Shown: positions 1 to 9,334, numbered from the stretch's first letter. The stretch is DNA of 37,701 nt from SAR324 cluster bacterium (GCA_028282505.1 JANQHV010000368.1:1-37701), one strand, 5' to 3'. The notes: generated from the sequence alone by a model not told the origin. Made by a program: numbers and translations.

Positions 1-2
1 TC

Positions 3-344
3 TATGCTATCACCGAAAAAGAAATTACTCTCTACATTGATCAAACCAGGTATTTGTCAACCGTGAAGCACATTCCACATTTCAAAGGTGTTATTACTGA
101 TATCAGTACTGGAGGGATTAATGTGGCTGCAGCTAAATTGCCCCGTAATCTGGAAGAAGACGCATTACTGGTGTTTTCGATTGAGGCAGCAAAAATTCGT
201 GGAGATTTGGCTGCACGAATTCTGATGATTGAAGACAGCGAGGGAGGGCATCACTTGCATTTACAGTTTTTCCGACTTCGTGAAATAAAGCGAATACGGC
301 TTAATAAGTTTATCGAACAAATGAAACGGCGCACTGTTCAATGA
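3..344 (+). CDS. PilZ-domain protein, C-terminal part (cut by window start)
   Basis: The frame is open to the left edge (reads YAITEKEITLYID... before the TTG used by the ORF track at 54), so this is the 3' end of a longer gene and the listed TTG start is artificial. The segment carries the PilZ signature DISTGGI (D/N-x-S-x-x-G), followed by the beta-barrel pattern and a terminal alpha helix (FIEQMKRR) typical of PilZ domains, which bind cyclic di-GMP and relay it to motility, exopolysaccharide or other outputs. The upstream RxxxR part of the c-di-GMP site is not clearly visible; only one Arg (QTRY) lies near the edge, so binding ability cannot be judged. The stop codon overlaps the ATG of the next gene (ATGA), which implies translational coupling with the response regulator. 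Confidence 0.8.
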   Translation, partial: YAITEKEITLYIDQTRYLSTVKHIPHFKGVITDISTGGINVAAAKLPRNLEEDALLVFSIEAAKIRGDLAARILMIEDSEGGHHLHLQFFRLREIKRIRLNKFIEQMKRRTVQ

Positions 345-2092
345 GATCAAAGAAATTAAGTTTGCTCATCGTCGATGATGAAACAGCGATCGCACAATCT
401 TTATTTTATATACTCCGCAAAGATTATCATGTGACTTCGGTTGCTTCTTCAGAAGACGCCTGGTCTTTACTGGAGCAGGGAGAGATTTTTGATATTTTTC
501 TGGTGGATGAACGCTTGCCGGGCATGCAAGGACACGAGTTACTGAAAAAAATTGCGGAGCAGTACGAAAATACCATAAGACTGTTGATTACCGGATACAC
601 CGATATCGAATCATTGATCAAGGCCATTAATGATGGTCACATTTATGGCTATATCAAGAAACCCTTTGAGATTGGGGAACTACAGTATATTATCGAAAAA
701 GCAGCCGAGTTTTATCGATTGTATATCAAAAATGCAGCGCTGACAGAAAAACTGAATCAACTGAATCAAAATCTGGAACAACGCATCGAACAACGGACAC
801 GAGAACTGACAGAATCTCAGAAGCGGTTATCCATCGTCTATGATATCACCAAAAATGTGAGTTCTACCCTGAATTTAGAGCAGGCGACGCAGTTGTTCAT
901 TCAACAGACAGTGGATGCCATTCGTCCAGATGGGTCTGGTTCCATTTTATTATATCACGAAGAAGATAATGTGATGGTGGTTTATGCCAGTCATGGCTTA
1001 GACCCCAAACACACGGGGCGCTTTGAAATCAATGTGTCTCCAGAAACGTTATACACGTATGATGTTTTTTCTACCCAGCAAAGTAAAATCTTCCCGTTGG
1101 AAGAATTGTTGCCTTTTCAAAATGAACAAACGCTGCGCCTCCACTACGGAAAATCCTACGTGCAGCAGTTGGTCGTACCGCTGGTATTTCAACAAAGATC
1201 CATTGGATTGGTCACGATTTCTCATTATACTCAAGAAAAGCCATTCACGGAAAATGATCAAAAGTTGGTAGAAAGTCTGACCCGGATTCTTGCAAATCAC
1301 TTTGAAAATGCTTCCTTGTATGAGGAAAGCCGACAAAAAGAGCAGAAAATTAGAGAGATCAACGAGCGTATACAGCGTGATTTGACAGTGGCTGCAGAAT
1401 TTCAAAATGCCATCTTACCTCAAATGACAGAGGCTCCGTTTTTGAAAATTGCGTCCAGGTATTTGCCGTATGAGAAAGTGTCGGGTGACGTCTATGATTT
1501 GTCTTTCAATCGTGATGGAGCCTTGAATATCTTTTTAGGAGATGCCACAGGACATGGGGTGGCATCAGCGTTTATGACCATGATGGTCAATATCGGATTG
1601 GATCAAATTCGCCCCAATTTACCTCCAGGAGAGGTGATGCGGAAACTTAATAAATTATTGGCTTCGCGTGATACAGGATTGTCCGTAACAGGTGTTTATT
1701 TGCGCATCACACCCGATGGTCAACTGGTAACCGCCAATGCCGGACATCCTCCTATCGTGATTCTACCGAAAAAAGAGAGCAATTTTGTGCTGCTTGGAGA
1801 GGGAGGATGCGCTCTGGGTATGTTCTTAGACGAAGTTGTGCCGTATGTCGATGAACACTACCACTTACAGGATGGTGATAAACTATTTGTCTTCACAGAT
1901 GGAATTACAGAATGGGAAAATCGGGACAAAGAGCAATATGGTCTCAATCGCCTCATTGAATTTTTCCACGAGTACCGAAACAAAGACCTTGAAGAGTCGT
2001 TGGGAATACTATTAGGCAATCTCTTTCACTTCGGATATTCCCCAGGAGATGATGTTACAATACTCGGTTTTGAATATCAAAACCCTGGGTGA
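341..2092 (+). CDS. Response regulator with GAF and SpoIIE/PP2C phosphatase domains
   Basis: Domain order: receiver (about residues 7-125) with acidic pair D12/D13, phosphoacceptor D56 in LVDERLPGM, the switch Thr in ITGYTD and the Lys in KKPF; a coiled-coil linker rich in Q/E/R (about 130-165); a GAF-like sensor (about 170-330); and a C-terminal SpoIIE/RsbU-type PP2M phosphatase (about 360-580) with metal-binding motifs SGDVYD, GDATGHG and FTDGITE. Such proteins dephosphorylate anti-sigma-factor antagonists or other phosphoserine targets when the receiver is phosphorylated by a histidine kinase. No cognate kinase or STAS/anti-sigma gene lies in the window. The ATG overlaps the PilZ stop (ATGA) and the TGA overlaps the GTG of the next gene. 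That suggests this regulator is made together with the PilZ protein upstream and the FG-GAP/cytochrome genes downstream. Confidence 0.93.
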   Translation: MRSKKLSLLIVDDETAIAQSLFYILRKDYHVTSVASSEDAWSLLEQGEIFDIFLVDERLPGMQGHELLKKIAEQYENTIRLLITGYTDIESLIKAINDGHIYGYIKKPFEIGELQYIIEKAAEFYRLYIKNAALTEKLNQLNQNLEQRIEQRTRELTESQKRLSIVYDITKNVSSTLNLEQATQLFIQQTVDAIRPDGSGSILLYHEEDNVMVVYASHGLDPKHTGRFEINVSPETLYTYDVFSTQQSKIFPLEELLPFQNEQTLRLHYGKSYVQQLVVPLVFQQRSIGLVTISHYTQEKPFTENDQKLVESLTRILANHFENASLYEESRQKEQKIREINERIQRDLTVAAEFQNAILPQMTEAPFLKIASRYLPYEKVSGDVYDLSFNRDGALNIFLGDATGHGVASAFMTMMVNIGLDQIRPNLPPGEVMRKLNKLLASRDTGLSVTGVYLRITPDGQLVTANAGHPPIVILPKKESNFVLLGEGGCALGMFLDEVVPYVDEHYHLQDGDKLFVFTDGITEWENRDKEQYGLNRLIEFFHEYRNKDLEESLGILLGNLFHFGYSPGDDVTILGFEYQNPG

Positions 2093-5000
2093 CATCAACA
2101 AAGTCATTGTTCACCTTATGCCTTGAGCTTATGCTCTTCCAATTTTTCCGATCACTGGATAAAAAACCCCATTTTTACGGTTCAGGGATAGTTTTTGTCA
2201 TTGCACTTCTCTTCTTTGTATTTGCCCTGGTTAACACTCCAAGCACTCCAGTCCCATCACAACTACCTTCCTCCCAAAAAATTCAAACCATTCTTGCGAA
2301 AAACCGCATTTCACCGGTGTTTCATGACAGAACAATTCAGGCTGGCCTGTATTTTGTGCACCACCAACGCGGAGAAAAACTGACCGGACTGAATGAAACA
2401 CTGGGGTCGGGTGCATGTGCGATGGATTATGATCAAGATGGCTGGATCGATCTGTTCCTGGTCAATGGAGTCGGGCAAACGTACTTTTATGGACAACGGC
2501 AATGGTGGCAACAGCAAACAAGCCATGCCCTTTATCGTAATACCGGAAATGCAAAATTTGAAAATGTGACCAAGGATGCCAGACTTACTGATCCTTCCTG
2601 GGGAATGGGTTGTGTTGCAGGAGACCTCGACAACGATGGGGACCCGGATTTATTCATCACCAACTTTGGGGCAAATACCCTGTACCGTAATAATGGTGAT
2701 GGAACATTTGAGGATATTAGTAAACACGCTGGTTTTGCAGGAAACCGCTGGTCCACATCCGCTACCCTGGCTGACTATGACAATGATGGTCTGTTGGATA
2801 TTTATGTGGTGAACTACATTCGTTATCAGAAAGGCGGCAATACGCTGGAAGAAGATAGTGGATTCCAAATAAAATCACCTCCTTCCTTCAGTGCCAAGCT
2901 TTATGACAGTGAGGGAAACCGATTGTACCGAAATCTTGGTAATTTACAATTTGAAGATGTAACACGGGATGCTGGAGTCATTGATTCTTCAGGACGAGGA
3001 CTGGCAGCAATCTGGATGGATTTGGACGGGAATCAATATCTTGATTTAGTGGTTGCCAATGATGAGAATTCTCCCAATGCCATATTTCTCAATGCAGGAG
3101 ATGGAACATTCCAGGAAGCAGGCAGTTATTTTCGTTTAAACATACCTCATAGTTCCACAGGACTGGCTACTGGAGATCTGGATAATGACGAAGATCTCGA
3201 TTTGGTAGTAGGCAGTGGCAGTGGATATCCAATGCATTTGTTTATCAACCAGAGGTCTCCTGTCTCCTTTCAATCAGATTTTTATTTTTCTGGAGTCCCC
3301 TTGCACGACCAAGCCCGTGAACGTGGAGTGGGTGACGAAACCTCAATCAGTTTGGCCAATCGCGGCATTGGTATGTTCGATTTCAATAACGATGGCTGGC
3401 TCGATTTATTTGTGGTCAATGGCTGGAATATTCCCGATTTGGACAATCCTGCTTCTGCTCAAGGACAAAGAAAACTGTTGTGGGTCAATCAGGGAAATGG
3501 GATACTCCATGGTGTGGAAAATTTGGAAAGCCTGAGGGATAATTTATCAGCACGTAGCGCTGTTTTTGCTGATTTTGATAATGATGGCGACATGGATATC
3601 TACGTGACTCATAATAATGATTTGGGACAGCTCCTGATGAATGAAACCAAACCACAACATTGGTTAGGCATCCAACTGGAAGGCAGCATCAGCAATCGGG
3701 ATGCCATTGGCGCAAAGGTATGGTTGGGAACATCAAACAAGCGTCAATTTCAAACGGTTCGTCGAGGAGAAGGTTACCTTTCCAATAATGATCCAAGAAT
3801 TCATTTTGGTTTGGGAGAAGCAGCACATGTCAAGCAAATTTCAGTACAGTGGCCTGATGGCACCCAAACCAATTATCCCAATGTACCCGTTGATCACTAC
3901 ATCACTATTTTGCAGGACCAACCCCAAATCAGAATGGTACAAACCACTTCATCCTTTCATGAAGCACAGACTTCCCTGAAACTCCAGCTTGGTTCAGAAA
4001 AGGCGGAAAATCGAGCTGAATATTTACGGTGGTTGGTTGAAAACAATGACATGGATGAGCAATTACGAGAATTAAAAATAGCAGTTCATGATCCAGATGC
4101 CGGTGTTCGAAAGACGGCCATTGAAATGGCAGGAAACATGGAATGGCATCAGGGAATTTCTATTTTGATTCCGGCTCTGGATGATTTAGAAGCCCCCAAC
4201 CGGATTGCTGCGCTTCAGGCATTGCAGCAGTATGAACAAGATATACTGGTTCGCTGGTTACTTCGTTCATTCCATGATCCTTCTCCTCAAGTAAGATGTA
4301 CCGTCGCAGAGGTATTTGCTTCATTTTTTCATGAAGAAGAAGCGGTGATCCATCGAAAATATGCAGCAATTCCTGAGTTAATCCGTCTATTGGATGATAA
4401 AAACCCAAAAGTTCGGCAATGTGCAATTCGAGCATTAGGGCATTCTGAAAATTTTCGTGGTGTGGGACCATTGTTACACTTGCTGGATGATGAGGTGGCC
4501 GAGGTGCGTCTAGAGGCCATTCGATCCCTGGGGCTGATTCGTGAACAACGTGTTGCTCCTGCGTTGCATCGTATTTTTAAAAATCCTGATCAGTCTCCGC
4601 AGGTGAAAGCCCAGGTTTTGATTGCCCTCAAACGGCTTAATGATCCAAATTGGCTGACACTTTTTAAAAATCTGCTGCCTCCGCTTAGTACAACAGACCC
4701 CGATTTCGAAAAAGTGTATATGGCTTTGGAAATTTTACATGCCATACAGGAGGATTATCAAGATGGCGTGGTGATTAGTCACCAAAGACTGCATGAAGTG
4801 GTGTTAGCCTGGCTGGGTTCGCCAGATAATCTCCTGCGATCCAACGTACCGCAAAAAATTACCCTTTCTATTTTAGAAATACTGAAAAAACTGCGCAGTT
4901 CTGATCTATTTACCGTGACGGAGCAATTGACAAATCATCAAGATGCTGTTGTTCGCCAGAATACTTATCAAATGCTGATGCAATTGGATATTCATGACTT

Positions 5001-5724
5001 TATAGCCAACCTCTCAGTCCCCCTGTTGCTGAAGCAGTTGGAGGATTCAGCAACCCGCTTGCTTGCTATCAAAGCACTGGCTCATTATGCCACTGAGGAT
5101 GTGGTGCAAAAAGCACTTCTACGCATCATTGAAGATGATCAACAAGATATCAATAGTCGCTTGGCGGCCTTTGACAGTTTGGGATCTGGAGCAAGTCATC
5201 GAGTTTTATCAGACTACCTTTATCGAGATTCTCATGAACTCCTCCGTGCTGCCTCTCTCAAATATTGGGGAAATCAACTATCGACAGCTATGCCAAAAAG
5301 CTATACTCCTTATCCCTTGATTCACAGTATCCAAGATCCAAGCATGTTCGTCAGGCAAATCGCCGTGGAGATATTATTGAAGCAGAAGGATGCTTGGGCT
5401 AAGCAAATTTTGGATAATATTATTTTAGATGCCAATCAGCCTTTAGATATCCGTGCTCAGGTTCTGCAAGGTTTTCCAATCCATCAAGACAAGGTTCATT
5501 TAGAAATGTTGTTACGATTGGCAAGGTGGAGACACGATCCCATTTATAAAAACGCAATCTCTGGTTTAGGACAGTTCGATGACCCAAGAGCAGAGCAATT
5601 TCTATGGAAGCTTCTCAAAAATAAGAAAGAAATGACAGAAGTGCGTTGGGAAGCGGCATCAGCTCTCCAGCATCGTTCCCCCCAAGCAATACTACAGTAC
5701 GTCAGATCCAAGGATAGCCTATGA
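2089..5724 (+). CDS. FG-GAP/VCBS repeat, ASPIC/UnbV-domain and HEAT-repeat protein
   Basis: An N-terminal hydrophobic segment (about residues 32-50, GIVFVIALLFFVFALV) is a signal anchor, so the rest should face the periplasm or outside. Residues about 85-530 hold repeated calcium-binding blades with DxDxDG-like loops (DYDQDGWIDLF, DLDNDGDPDLF, DYDNDGLLDIY, DFNNDGWLDLF, DFDNDGDMDIY), as in CRTAC1/FG-GAP beta-propellers. Next comes an ASPIC/UnbV module (NRDAIGAKVWL ... GEGYLSNND ... VQWPDG, about 535-625). The remaining roughly 560 residues are alpha-helical pairs of HEAT/PBS-lyase type (for example DPDAGVRKTAIEMAG, DKNPKVRQCAIRALG, DDEVAEVRLEAIRSLG). The start is uncertain: GTG at 2089 overlaps the previous stop, and ATG at 2131 (residue 15) is an alternative. 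The stop overlaps the cytochrome ATG, so the two products probably act together, perhaps as a surface or periplasmic scaffold. No enzyme motif is visible. Confidence 0.9.
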   Translation: MTSTKSLFTLCLELMLFQFFRSLDKKPHFYGSGIVFVIALLFFVFALVNTPSTPVPSQLPSSQKIQTILAKNRISPVFHDRTIQAGLYFVHHQRGEKLTGLNETLGSGACAMDYDQDGWIDLFLVNGVGQTYFYGQRQWWQQQTSHALYRNTGNAKFENVTKDARLTDPSWGMGCVAGDLDNDGDPDLFITNFGANTLYRNNGDGTFEDISKHAGFAGNRWSTSATLADYDNDGLLDIYVVNYIRYQKGGNTLEEDSGFQIKSPPSFSAKLYDSEGNRLYRNLGNLQFEDVTRDAGVIDSSGRGLAAIWMDLDGNQYLDLVVANDENSPNAIFLNAGDGTFQEAGSYFRLNIPHSSTGLATGDLDNDEDLDLVVGSGSGYPMHLFINQRSPVSFQSDFYFSGVPLHDQARERGVGDETSISLANRGIGMFDFNNDGWLDLFVVNGWNIPDLDNPASAQGQRKLLWVNQGNGILHGVENLESLRDNLSARSAVFADFDNDGDMDIYVTHNNDLGQLLMNETKPQHWLGIQLEGSISNRDAIGAKVWLGTSNKRQFQTVRRGEGYLSNNDPRIHFGLGEAAHVKQISVQWPDGTQTNYPNVPVDHYITILQDQPQIRMVQTTSSFHEAQTSLKLQLGSEKAENRAEYLRWLVENNDMDEQLRELKIAVHDPDAGVRKTAIEMAGNMEWHQGISILIPALDDLEAPNRIAALQALQQYEQDILVRWLLRSFHDPSPQVRCTVAEVFASFFHEEEAVIHRKYAAIPELIRLLDDKNPKVRQCAIRALGHSENFRGVGPLLHLLDDEVAEVRLEAIRSLGLIREQRVAPALHRIFKNPDQSPQVKAQVLIALKRLNDPNWLTLFKNLLPPLSTTDPDFEKVYMALEILHAIQEDYQDGVVISHQRLHEVVLAWLGSPDNLLRSNVPQKITLSILEILKKLRSSDLFTVTEQLTNHQDAVVRQNTYQMLMQLDIHDFIANLSVPLLLKQLEDSATRLLAIKALAHYATEDVVQKALLRIIEDDQQDINSRLAAFDSLGSGASHRVLSDYLYRDSHELLRAASLKYWGNQLSTAMPKSYTPYPLIHSIQDPSMFVRQIAVEILLKQKDAWAKQILDNIILDANQPLDIRAQVLQGFPIHQDKVHLEMLLRLARWRHDPIYKNAISGLGQFDDPRAEQFLWKLLKNKKEMTEVRWEAASALQHRSPQAILQYVRSKDSL

Positions 5725-7760
5725 AAAATCATATTTACCTGGCAATCGAAGCACGATCTCGACCACAACTGCTATGCTGGTTTCTGATTGCCTCCATTAG
5801 CGGATTTATTACGTATTTTTTTGTGGGCCAGTCCACATGGCAACAATGGACTTATCTTTTGCATACCTTCAGTGGCATGGTGTTGGGGATACTCATCATT
5901 CCATATACCATCACCCACCTTCTGCGTACTTTTAAGCTTCGGCCATTGATTTCCTTTATAACAGGCTGGGTGGGATTACTGGCATTATTTGGATTGACCG
6001 GCAGTGGCATGTACATTGCCATTTTTGGACAATCGGAATCACTACGCTGGATAGAAACAGCACATATCTGGTGTTCCTATATCACCATTATCATGCTGGT
6101 GGGGCATGTTTTATGGAAGCGACGGATGTCTTCAAAAGGATCTCCTTCTTCGAAGGGTGCCATTCCTTTAAAATGGGAGGAATGGAAATATAGCTTTCAA
6201 GGGATTCTGGCAGCAACTGCTGTTGTGGCTTTGGCAACCTGGATGTATGGTATTTTCTTACCAGAACTACCAGATCGGCCTGCTGTGGAGCCTTATGAGT
6301 TACCATACACGAATCATCCTTTCCAGCCCGGACAAACAGAGACAAAAGATGGAAATTTTGTCAAAACACATGAAATCGCTGGTTCCTATCAGTGTGGAAG
6401 CTGCCATACCGAAATTACCAGGCAATGGAGGTCATCTATTCACAGTCAGGCTGCCTCTGACCCGACTTATGTGACCAACATCAATTTTTTGGTAGAACAA
6501 CGCGGAATTGCGGCCACACGTTATTGTGAAGGCTGCCATGCCCCGGTTGCTCTCCTGACCGGAGAATTGACCGAGGGAGGAAAGCATGGTGGTATTGCTG
6601 GAACAGTAGCTAATGAAGAAGGGGTGAGTTGCATGAGTTGTCATGGCATTGAAAAAGCCGTACATTTGAAAGGGGTCGGGAGTTATCAGTTTGCCCCATC
6701 AGCAGATTACCTCTTTGCTGGCGTAACAGAAAACAAGTTTTTCCAGAAAATCAATCATTTTTTAATTCGCATCCATCCTCTTCAGCATCGAACGGATATG
6801 GCCCGCAGTATTCTTGGCGCTCCTCAAATGTGTGCGACCTGCCATGAATCCTATATGGATAAAGACATGAACAATTGGGGGTGGGTCAAGTTACAGGATG
6901 AATACACTGCCTGGTTGAATGGCCCTTATTCCGGTCAGAGCGAACAATCTTTTTCTCATCAATCAATAAAACGTTGCCAGGATTGCCACATGCCACTGGT
7001 ACCTGGTGATGATCCTTCTGCAAACACGAGTGGGAAGATTGTCTCCCACTACACTCCTGGAGGGAATACAGCCATCCCTACCATAATGGGGAACCGTGAG
7101 CAGTTTCTACTGGTTAAAGAATTTCTACAATCGGATAAAATACACATCGTGATTGAGGAACCCCAAAGGCACGATGCTGCCCGAAGTGAGCAGTTTCTTC
7201 ACAAACCGGCTCATCTCAACAAAGAACCCCCTGCCTATCTCTACCTTGGAGAACATGCTTCCATTCAGGTCGTTGTGACCAATACAGGAGTCGGCCATAA
7301 CTTTCCTGGTGGCACCATCGATATCAATCAGGCCTGGATTCAATTCCGAGTGGTGGATGCTGAGAATCAGCTGATCTATGAAAACGGCTACCTTTCTTCC
7401 AAACAAGAACTCGATCCCAACGCCTATGTCTACCAATCCATTCCAATTGACCGTTTTGGTAAGCATGTATGGAAACATGATTTATTCAATATGGTTGGAG
7501 AAAGTTTTCACCATGTTATCCCTGCTGGTAAATCTGACACGGTGGAATACTCATTCCTGATTCCTTACTGGGCAAAGAATCCACTGACCATCAGTGCGGT
7601 ATTGCGTTATCGCAAATTCAATCAAGCCTATGCCAGGTGGGCTTTGCAGGATGAAGACATTGAATTGCCCATTGTGGATATGGCCAGAGACGCGATTCAT
7701 GTTCCACTCCGGGTTCGCTCAGAACTGGAGGAAAAAATGGTAAATAATGGGAGACTTTAA
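5721..7760 (+). CDS. Membrane-anchored pentaheme cytochrome c (cytochrome c554-like)
   Basis: The first about 190 residues contain around five hydrophobic helices (LLCWFLIASISGFITYFFV, LLHTFSGMVLGILIIPY, FITGWVGLLALFGLTGSGM, IWCSYITIIMLVGHVLW, GILAATAVVALATWMYGIF). Histidines lie in several of them, reminiscent of a small di-heme cytochrome b unit. The periplasmic part has five CxxCH heme c motifs (CGSCH about 225, CEGCH about 268, CMSCH about 303, CATCH about 370, CQDCH about 419) in the pattern of the cytochrome c554/multiheme family. A beta-rich C-terminal domain (HNFPGGTIDINQAW ...) without heme motifs follows. The likely role is electron transfer from the quinone pool or membrane to a periplasmic acceptor; the substrate cannot be read from sequence. 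The ATG overlaps the stop of the FG-GAP/HEAT gene (ATGA). It is the last gene of the coupled unit; no clear terminator follows. Confidence 0.92.
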   Translation: MKNHIYLAIEARSRPQLLCWFLIASISGFITYFFVGQSTWQQWTYLLHTFSGMVLGILIIPYTITHLLRTFKLRPLISFITGWVGLLALFGLTGSGMYIAIFGQSESLRWIETAHIWCSYITIIMLVGHVLWKRRMSSKGSPSSKGAIPLKWEEWKYSFQGILAATAVVALATWMYGIFLPELPDRPAVEPYELPYTNHPFQPGQTETKDGNFVKTHEIAGSYQCGSCHTEITRQWRSSIHSQAASDPTYVTNINFLVEQRGIAATRYCEGCHAPVALLTGELTEGGKHGGIAGTVANEEGVSCMSCHGIEKAVHLKGVGSYQFAPSADYLFAGVTENKFFQKINHFLIRIHPLQHRTDMARSILGAPQMCATCHESYMDKDMNNWGWVKLQDEYTAWLNGPYSGQSEQSFSHQSIKRCQDCHMPLVPGDDPSANTSGKIVSHYTPGGNTAIPTIMGNREQFLLVKEFLQSDKIHIVIEEPQRHDAARSEQFLHKPAHLNKEPPAYLYLGEHASIQVVVTNTGVGHNFPGGTIDINQAWIQFRVVDAENQLIYENGYLSSKQELDPNAYVYQSIPIDRFGKHVWKHDLFNMVGESFHHVIPAGKSDTVEYSFLIPYWAKNPLTISAVLRYRKFNQAYARWALQDEDIELPIVDMARDAIHVPLRVRSELEEKMVNNGRL

Positions 7761-7909
7761 TCTGAAATTGAAAATAGTTTTGCCTTTCGTGTTGTTTATT
7801 GAGAAAGTACTAAGAGGATGTTCAAAAAAGCCTGACAGGGGGGATGTCGATTTTTTAAAATAGAAAAGTGTTTACAAAGGAAAGCTAAAAACAGCAGAAG
7901 AGGTTAGAT

Positions 7910-8608
7910 ATGAGTAATAAAGGAACTCGCAATTTTTCAGAAATCAATGACAATGATTTGTCGACTGAATCTCCTAAATTGATGGATCTTTTAAATGTGT
8001 TTAAATTAAATTTAGAAGGTGCCGTCATGGATTTAGAAGAAGCCATCCCAACACTAACTGAACCCGCTGAAACAAAATTGTTAGCTACTTATATTGAGAC
8101 AGTTCGAAATATTATTTCTGAAATAGGTGGCATTGAATTTTTTGAATATTCCAGAGAGCATTATCAAAAACAAATGTTAGTGTTAAGGAAGCATATCGAT
8201 ATCTTTAAAGGATTATCAGTATTTGAAATAATGTTCATTGCCCAAGAAATGCAAGAAACCACACTACGAGCTGAACTGAATTATATCATGAAAAAAGGAG
8301 AACCCGTCGACGGAGTATACTTTTTAAACAAAGTAGCAGCAGATGGAAAAATAGTTGATACTGTAGAAATCACCGAAGATGGCAAAAAATTTTCACTTGG
8401 TAAAGACAGATTAATTGGACATTATGCTTTTAGTGATAAAGAATACTTAGCATCCAATTCTACAGTCAAAGTGATACATGATGTCAAGGCATTCAAAATT
8501 GAAAGCAATAAATTTCATGAGCTTCTGAGAAGATTTCCACAAATTTTAACAAATATTCATGAAAAGTTGAATCAGATCAAGGACAGCAAACATGAAAAGC
8601 ATGAGTAA
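7910..8608 (+). CDS. Cyclic nucleotide-binding-like (Crp/cNMP fold) protein
   Basis: A 232-aa protein with no membrane segment. The N-terminal half (about residues 1-100) is helical and acidic and not recognised. The C-terminal half starts FKGLSVFEIMFIAQEMQETTLRAELNYIMKKGEPVDGVYFL, which matches the opening of a cNMP-binding beta-roll, and ends with VIHDVKAFKIESNKFHELLRRFPQI, the usual closing strand and helix. The phosphate-binding cassette (FGExALL...RxA) is not evident; the equivalent stretch reads RLIGHYAFSDKEYLASNSTV. True cAMP/cGMP binding is therefore doubtful. There is no helix-turn-helix, so it is not a Crp-type transcription factor. The ATG is preceded by AGAGG at good spacing. The gene is more A+T-rich and Lys/Asn-rich than its neighbours. 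It may be transcribed with sfsA, which starts within 10 bases of its stop. Confidence 0.75.
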   Translation: MSNKGTRNFSEINDNDLSTESPKLMDLLNVFKLNLEGAVMDLEEAIPTLTEPAETKLLATYIETVRNIISEIGGIEFFEYSREHYQKQMLVLRKHIDIFKGLSVFEIMFIAQEMQETTLRAELNYIMKKGEPVDGVYFLNKVAADGKIVDTVEITEDGKKFSLGKDRLIGHYAFSDKEYLASNSTVKVIHDVKAFKIESNKFHELLRRFPQILTNIHEKLNQIKDSKHEKHE

Positions 8609-8617
8609 GTGTTCCAA

Positions 8618-9334
8618 ATGAGAATAGAGAATCTGATTCCAGGCATCTTCTTGAAGCGATACAAACGTTTTTTTGTTGATGTACAGTTGAAAGATGGGAC
8701 AGTGGTGACAGCCCATACCAATAATACAGGCAGCATGAAGTCTTTGCTGGGGCCTGGCAACTCCGTATGGTTAGAACACCATGATGATCCAAAAAGAAAA
8801 TTGAAATACACCCTCCACTTGATTGAGGTTGCCCAACATGCCTTGGTTTGTGTGAATACTCAATTGCCCAACCGCTTGGTTTTTGAAGCCATTCAAGATC
8901 AAAAAATACCTGAATTTCAAAAATATGATTTACTCAAAAAGGAAGTCAAGTATGGGGAGCAGCGTTCCAGAATTGATATCTATTTGGAACAGAATCAGGT
9001 CCCAGTCTTCATTGAAATCAAAAATGTCACTCTGGCAGAAGAGAACTTACCAAGAGTTGCGCAATTTCCAGATGCCTCTACGGAGAGAGGCCGGAAACAC
9101 TTGAGAGAACTGGCTTTAGAGGCAGAAAAAGGACATCGTGCGGTGATGCTGTATCTGGTCAACCGTACCGATTGTGATAGTTTTCGATTGGCAGACCATA
9201 TTGACCTTCCCTATGTCCAGGCATACGAAGAGGCTGTTCAACAAGGATTGGAAGTGTTGGTTTACCAATCTGACATTTCCATCCACAATCATGGTGCTAC
9301 CCTCCAAATTGGCAAATCACTGCCTTTCTTCTAA
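8618..9334 (+). CDS. sfsA: SfsA family protein (sugar fermentation stimulation protein A)
   Basis: About 238 aa, the usual SfsA length. Recognisable family motifs run in order: FLKRYKRFFVDV, TNNTGSMKSLL, VYIEIKN-type core (VFIEIKNVTLAEE), FPDASTERGRKHLRELA, and the terminal HNHGATL-like segment. Escherichia coli SfsA affects maltose metabolism genes and binds DNA; the fold resembles nucleases, with the E-x-K in EIKN as a putative metal/catalytic element. The precise role is unsettled. I chose ATG 8618 (MRIENLIPG...) over the GTG at 8609 given by the ORF track, because the family normally starts shortly before the RYKRF motif. It begins a tight plus-strand run with the cupin, membrane protein and HAD genes. 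Confidence 0.92.
   Translation: MRIENLIPGIFLKRYKRFFVDVQLKDGTVVTAHTNNTGSMKSLLGPGNSVWLEHHDDPKRKLKYTLHLIEVAQHALVCVNTQLPNRLVFEAIQDQKIPEFQKYDLLKKEVKYGEQRSRIDIYLEQNQVPVFIEIKNVTLAEENLPRVAQFPDASTERGRKHLRELALEAEKGHRAVMLYLVNRTDCDSFRLADHIDLPYVQAYEEAVQQGLEVLVYQSDISIHNHGATLQIGKSLPFF

Noticed and set aside
7811-7860. Possible third copy of the family 2 repeat (AGGATGTTCAAAAAAGCCTG ... GTCGATTTTTT)
   Set aside because: The resemblance is limited to short A/T-rich stretches, and no paired inverted end is visible.
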